From an uncultured Ruminococcus sp. (GTDB lineage Bacteria > Bacillota > Clostridia > RUG12999), in contig CACZWD010000008.1 in assembly GCA_902784805.1 (NCBI GenBank), positions 1-37,647 of the forward strand: 37,647 bases of DNA, written 5' to 3'. Under the pieces are notes generated by a model. That model did not search any database. It was not told the DNA's origin and saw only the letters and a program-made list of their open reading frames with translations. Positions 36,075-37,647 of the stretch are shown here, piece by piece; position 1 is the first letter of the stretch; each line of letters starts with the position of its first letter. Position numbers and translations under genes: made by a program.

Positions 36075-36771
36075 AGCTATATCCTCCCTGCTCGTCTTTC
36101 ATGAGCTTTCCGTTTTCTATCGCTATAACACGACGTTTCATTCTGTCAACAATCTGCTGCGAATGAGTTACCATAATTATTGTTGTTCCGCATTTGTTTA
36201 TTTCATCAAGAAGCTCCATTATACCTTCCGCGGTATCTCCGTCCAGATTTCCGGTCGGCTCGTCCGCGACAATAAACTTCGGATTATTCACAAGCGCCCT
36301 CGCAATACCGACTCTCTGCTGTTCTCCGCCCGAAAGCTGATCCGGATAAAATTTCCACTTTTCCGAAAGCCCGGTTTGGCTGAGAACCGTCGATACTCTG
36401 CGCCTTATATGTTTATTGCTCGCACCTACAATTTCCATAGCAAAAGCAACATTTTCATAAACAGTCTTATTCGGAAGAAGTCTGAAGTCCTGAAAAACCA
36501 TTCCCATACTTCTACGAAGCGCCGCAATATTTCTGCGGTGCATTTTTCCTATATCAAAATCACCTACACGTACGTAGCCTTCGTCGGGCGTTTCCTCGTG
36601 TATCATAAGTTTGGTTATTGTTGACTTGCCGGCGCCGCTGGGACCGATAATGAAAACAAACTCGCCTTTTTCAACTGTAAAACTCACATCATCAAGCGCT
36701 GTAACTCCGCCATCATAAATTTTCGTAACATTTTCAAAAACAACCATACTTTGTGAAGCTGTATTATCCAT
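36061..36771 (-). CDS. ftsE: Cell-division ATP-binding protein FtsE
   Basis: The 236-residue ABC ATPase of the FtsEX complex carries Walker A GPSGAGKST near residue 43, the signature LSGGEQQRVGIARALVN, Walker B FIVADEPTGNLD and the VTHSQ switch. GAGG sits eight bases before the ATG at 36771. It overlaps ftsX and follows the regulator gene by 27 bases, so the operon continues from upstream. Confidence 0.92.
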   Translation of the reverse strand: MDNTASQSMVVFENVTKIYDGGVTALDDVSFTVEKGEFVFIIGPSGAGKSTITKLMIHEETPDEGYVRVGDFDIGKMHRRNIAALRRSMGMVFQDFRLLPNKTVYENVAFAMEIVGASNKHIRRRVSTVLSQTGLSEKWKFYPDQLSGGEQQRVGIARALVNNPKFIVADEPTGNLDGDTAEGIMELLDEINKCGTTIIMVTHSQQIVDRMKRRVIAIENGKLMKDEQGGYSYESL

Positions 36772-36798
36772 TGTGTATTCCTCTCGCTTCTTAAAACT

Positions 36799-37647
36799 TT
36801 AAAATTTAACCGTATTGGATTCAAGGTACTTTTTAACCATCATGGCAACTTTAAACGTTACTGATTGGTCAAATTCTCTAAGGTCAAGCCCTGTTATTTT
36901 TTCGATTTTATCAAGCCTATATACAAGCGTATTTCTGTGTACAAAAAGTTCTCTTGCAGTTTCCGAAACATTAAGATTATGCTTGAAGAACTTTTGTATG
37001 GTAAGGATTGTCTCCTGGTCAAGAGCGTCCAGAGATTCTTTTTTGAATACTTCATCAAGGAACAGCTCGCAAAGAGTGGTCGGAAGCTGATAAATAAGCC
37101 TGCCTATACCAAGAGTTTCAAAATTAACAATCTGCTTATCGCTTTCAAAAACTCTTCCGACTTCAAGCGCAATCTGCGACTCCTTATATGAACGCGCGAG
37201 GTCACGTATATTGTCGCACACATTGCCTATACCCACATATACATTAACAAGGGCTTCGGCATAAATGGTGTCCATAATTGTCCTCGCGATTTTATTCAGC
37301 TCTTTAATATCAATGCCTTCCTTAACCTCTTTAACAAGGGCAATGTAATGTTCGTCAATATTTACTATAAAGTTTTTATCTTTTTCAGGAAACATATTAT
37401 GAATTAAATCGTAGATGGAAAAACTTGTTCCGTCCGTTATATGTATAAGAAAGCAAACTCTTGTTACATACACATTTAAACGGAATTCCTTTGCTTTGAT
37501 TAATATATCGCCGGGTAAAATATTATCGAGAAGAATATTTTTAACAAGATTTGTTTTATCATATTTTTCATCATGAAAAATTTTAATGTTCGAAAGGGTA
37601 ATTGCGATAACGCCGCAGCAGGTTCTTGCGGTTTCATCAACGCCCTC
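36799..37647 (-). CDS. CdaR/PucR-type transcriptional regulator, 5' end cut by the window
   Basis: The frame stays open to the window edge at 37647 (EGVDETARTCCGVIAITLSN...), so the gene is partial; a GTG at 37473 is internal, not the start. The C-terminal 60 residues form the PucR HTH_30 domain: FKHNLNVSETARELFVHRNT then LVYRLDKIEKITGLD. Before it lies a GGDEF-like domain of the CdaR type (LVNVYVGIGNVCDNI, ARSYKESQIALEVGR). Such proteins control sugar diacid or purine use, but here it sits directly upstream of ftsE in the same orientation. Ligand unknown. Confidence 0.85.
   Translation of the reverse strand, partial: EGVDETARTCCGVIAITLSNIKIFHDEKYDKTNLVKNILLDNILPGDILIKAKEFRLNVYVTRVCFLIHITDGTSFSIYDLIHNMFPEKDKNFIVNIDEHYIALVKEVKEGIDIKELNKIARTIMDTIYAEALVNVYVGIGNVCDNIRDLARSYKESQIALEVGRVFESDKQIVNFETLGIGRLIYQLPTTLCELFLDEVFKKESLDALDQETILTIQKFFKHNLNVSETARELFVHRNTLVYRLDKIEKITGLDLREFDQSVTFKVAMMVKKYLESNTVKF

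Noticed and set aside
36799..37473. GTG at 37473 as the start of the CdaR/PucR-type gene
   Set aside because: The frame is open and protein-like up to the window edge, so the gene begins outside.
1..37647. CRISPR array, tRNA, rRNA, integrase or phage genes
   Set aside because: No regularly spaced direct repeats, cloverleaf or ribosomal sequences and no recombinase motifs were found by eye.

Overview
The window looks like a chromosomal segment of an anaerobic, low-to-mid GC Clostridia-type bacterium (Bacillota), probably spore-forming and gut-associated or cellulosome-related. The evidence is strong AGGAGG-type ribosome sites, TTGACA/TATAAT promoters, secreted proteins carrying copper-amine-oxidase-N (PF07833) stalk domains and cohesin/YDG/MBG/InlB repeats, a BofC-like protein, a two-gene SUF system and an FtsEX-M23 cluster. 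No rRNA, tRNA, CRISPR array, phage or integrase gene was seen.

Layout. (1) 1-4.2 kb: two minus-strand secreted cohesin-type proteins. Both are broken by single-base shifts: one in the 1137-codon surface protein and three in the 138-codon one. (2) 4.2-9.6 kb: a BofC-like protein, then a plus-strand operon with its own promoter. It encodes a secreted ComEC-like metallo-beta-lactamase, a large uncharacterised secreted protein and an SGNH hydrolase, followed by an AraC remnant. (3) 9.6-14.06 kb: SstT and a GH36 alpha-galactosidase, surrounded by gene debris (AraC remnants, a nonsense-interrupted small gene, an ArsC/Spx-like stub). (4) 14.06-18.3 kb: trkA-trkH, divergent from icd. (5) 18.4-23.3 kb: a minus-strand sugar-catabolic cluster (sugar isomerase, Gfo/Idh, ThuA-like, second isomerase) with a divergent AraC regulator. 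A MITE-like element sits inside it and supplies the 3' end of the ThuA gene. (6) 23.5-27.6 kb: a minimal SUF pair (sufC plus sufB/D) divergent from feoAB. (7) 27.9-30.5 kb: an iron alcohol dehydrogenase/aldehyde dehydrogenase operon. (8) 30.5-34 kb: galT-galK, a DMT/YdcZ-type transporter behind a 29-bp hairpin that hides its ribosome site, and a COG2426 membrane protein. (9) 34-37.6 kb: a CdaR/PucR-type regulator (cut by the window edge), ftsE, ftsX and an M23 hydrolase.

How the genes fit together. Alpha-galactosidase, GalK and GalT form most of a galactoside-to-UDP-sugar route; galE is not here. FeoAB and the SUF pair link ferrous iron uptake to Fe-S assembly. FtsEX and the M23 protein resemble the FtsEX-controlled cell-wall hydrolase systems of other bacteria. 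The three PF07833 proteins in the first 9 kb suggest a cell-surface locus. Several annotated starts were moved to internal ATG codons because a good ribosome site sits in front of those.
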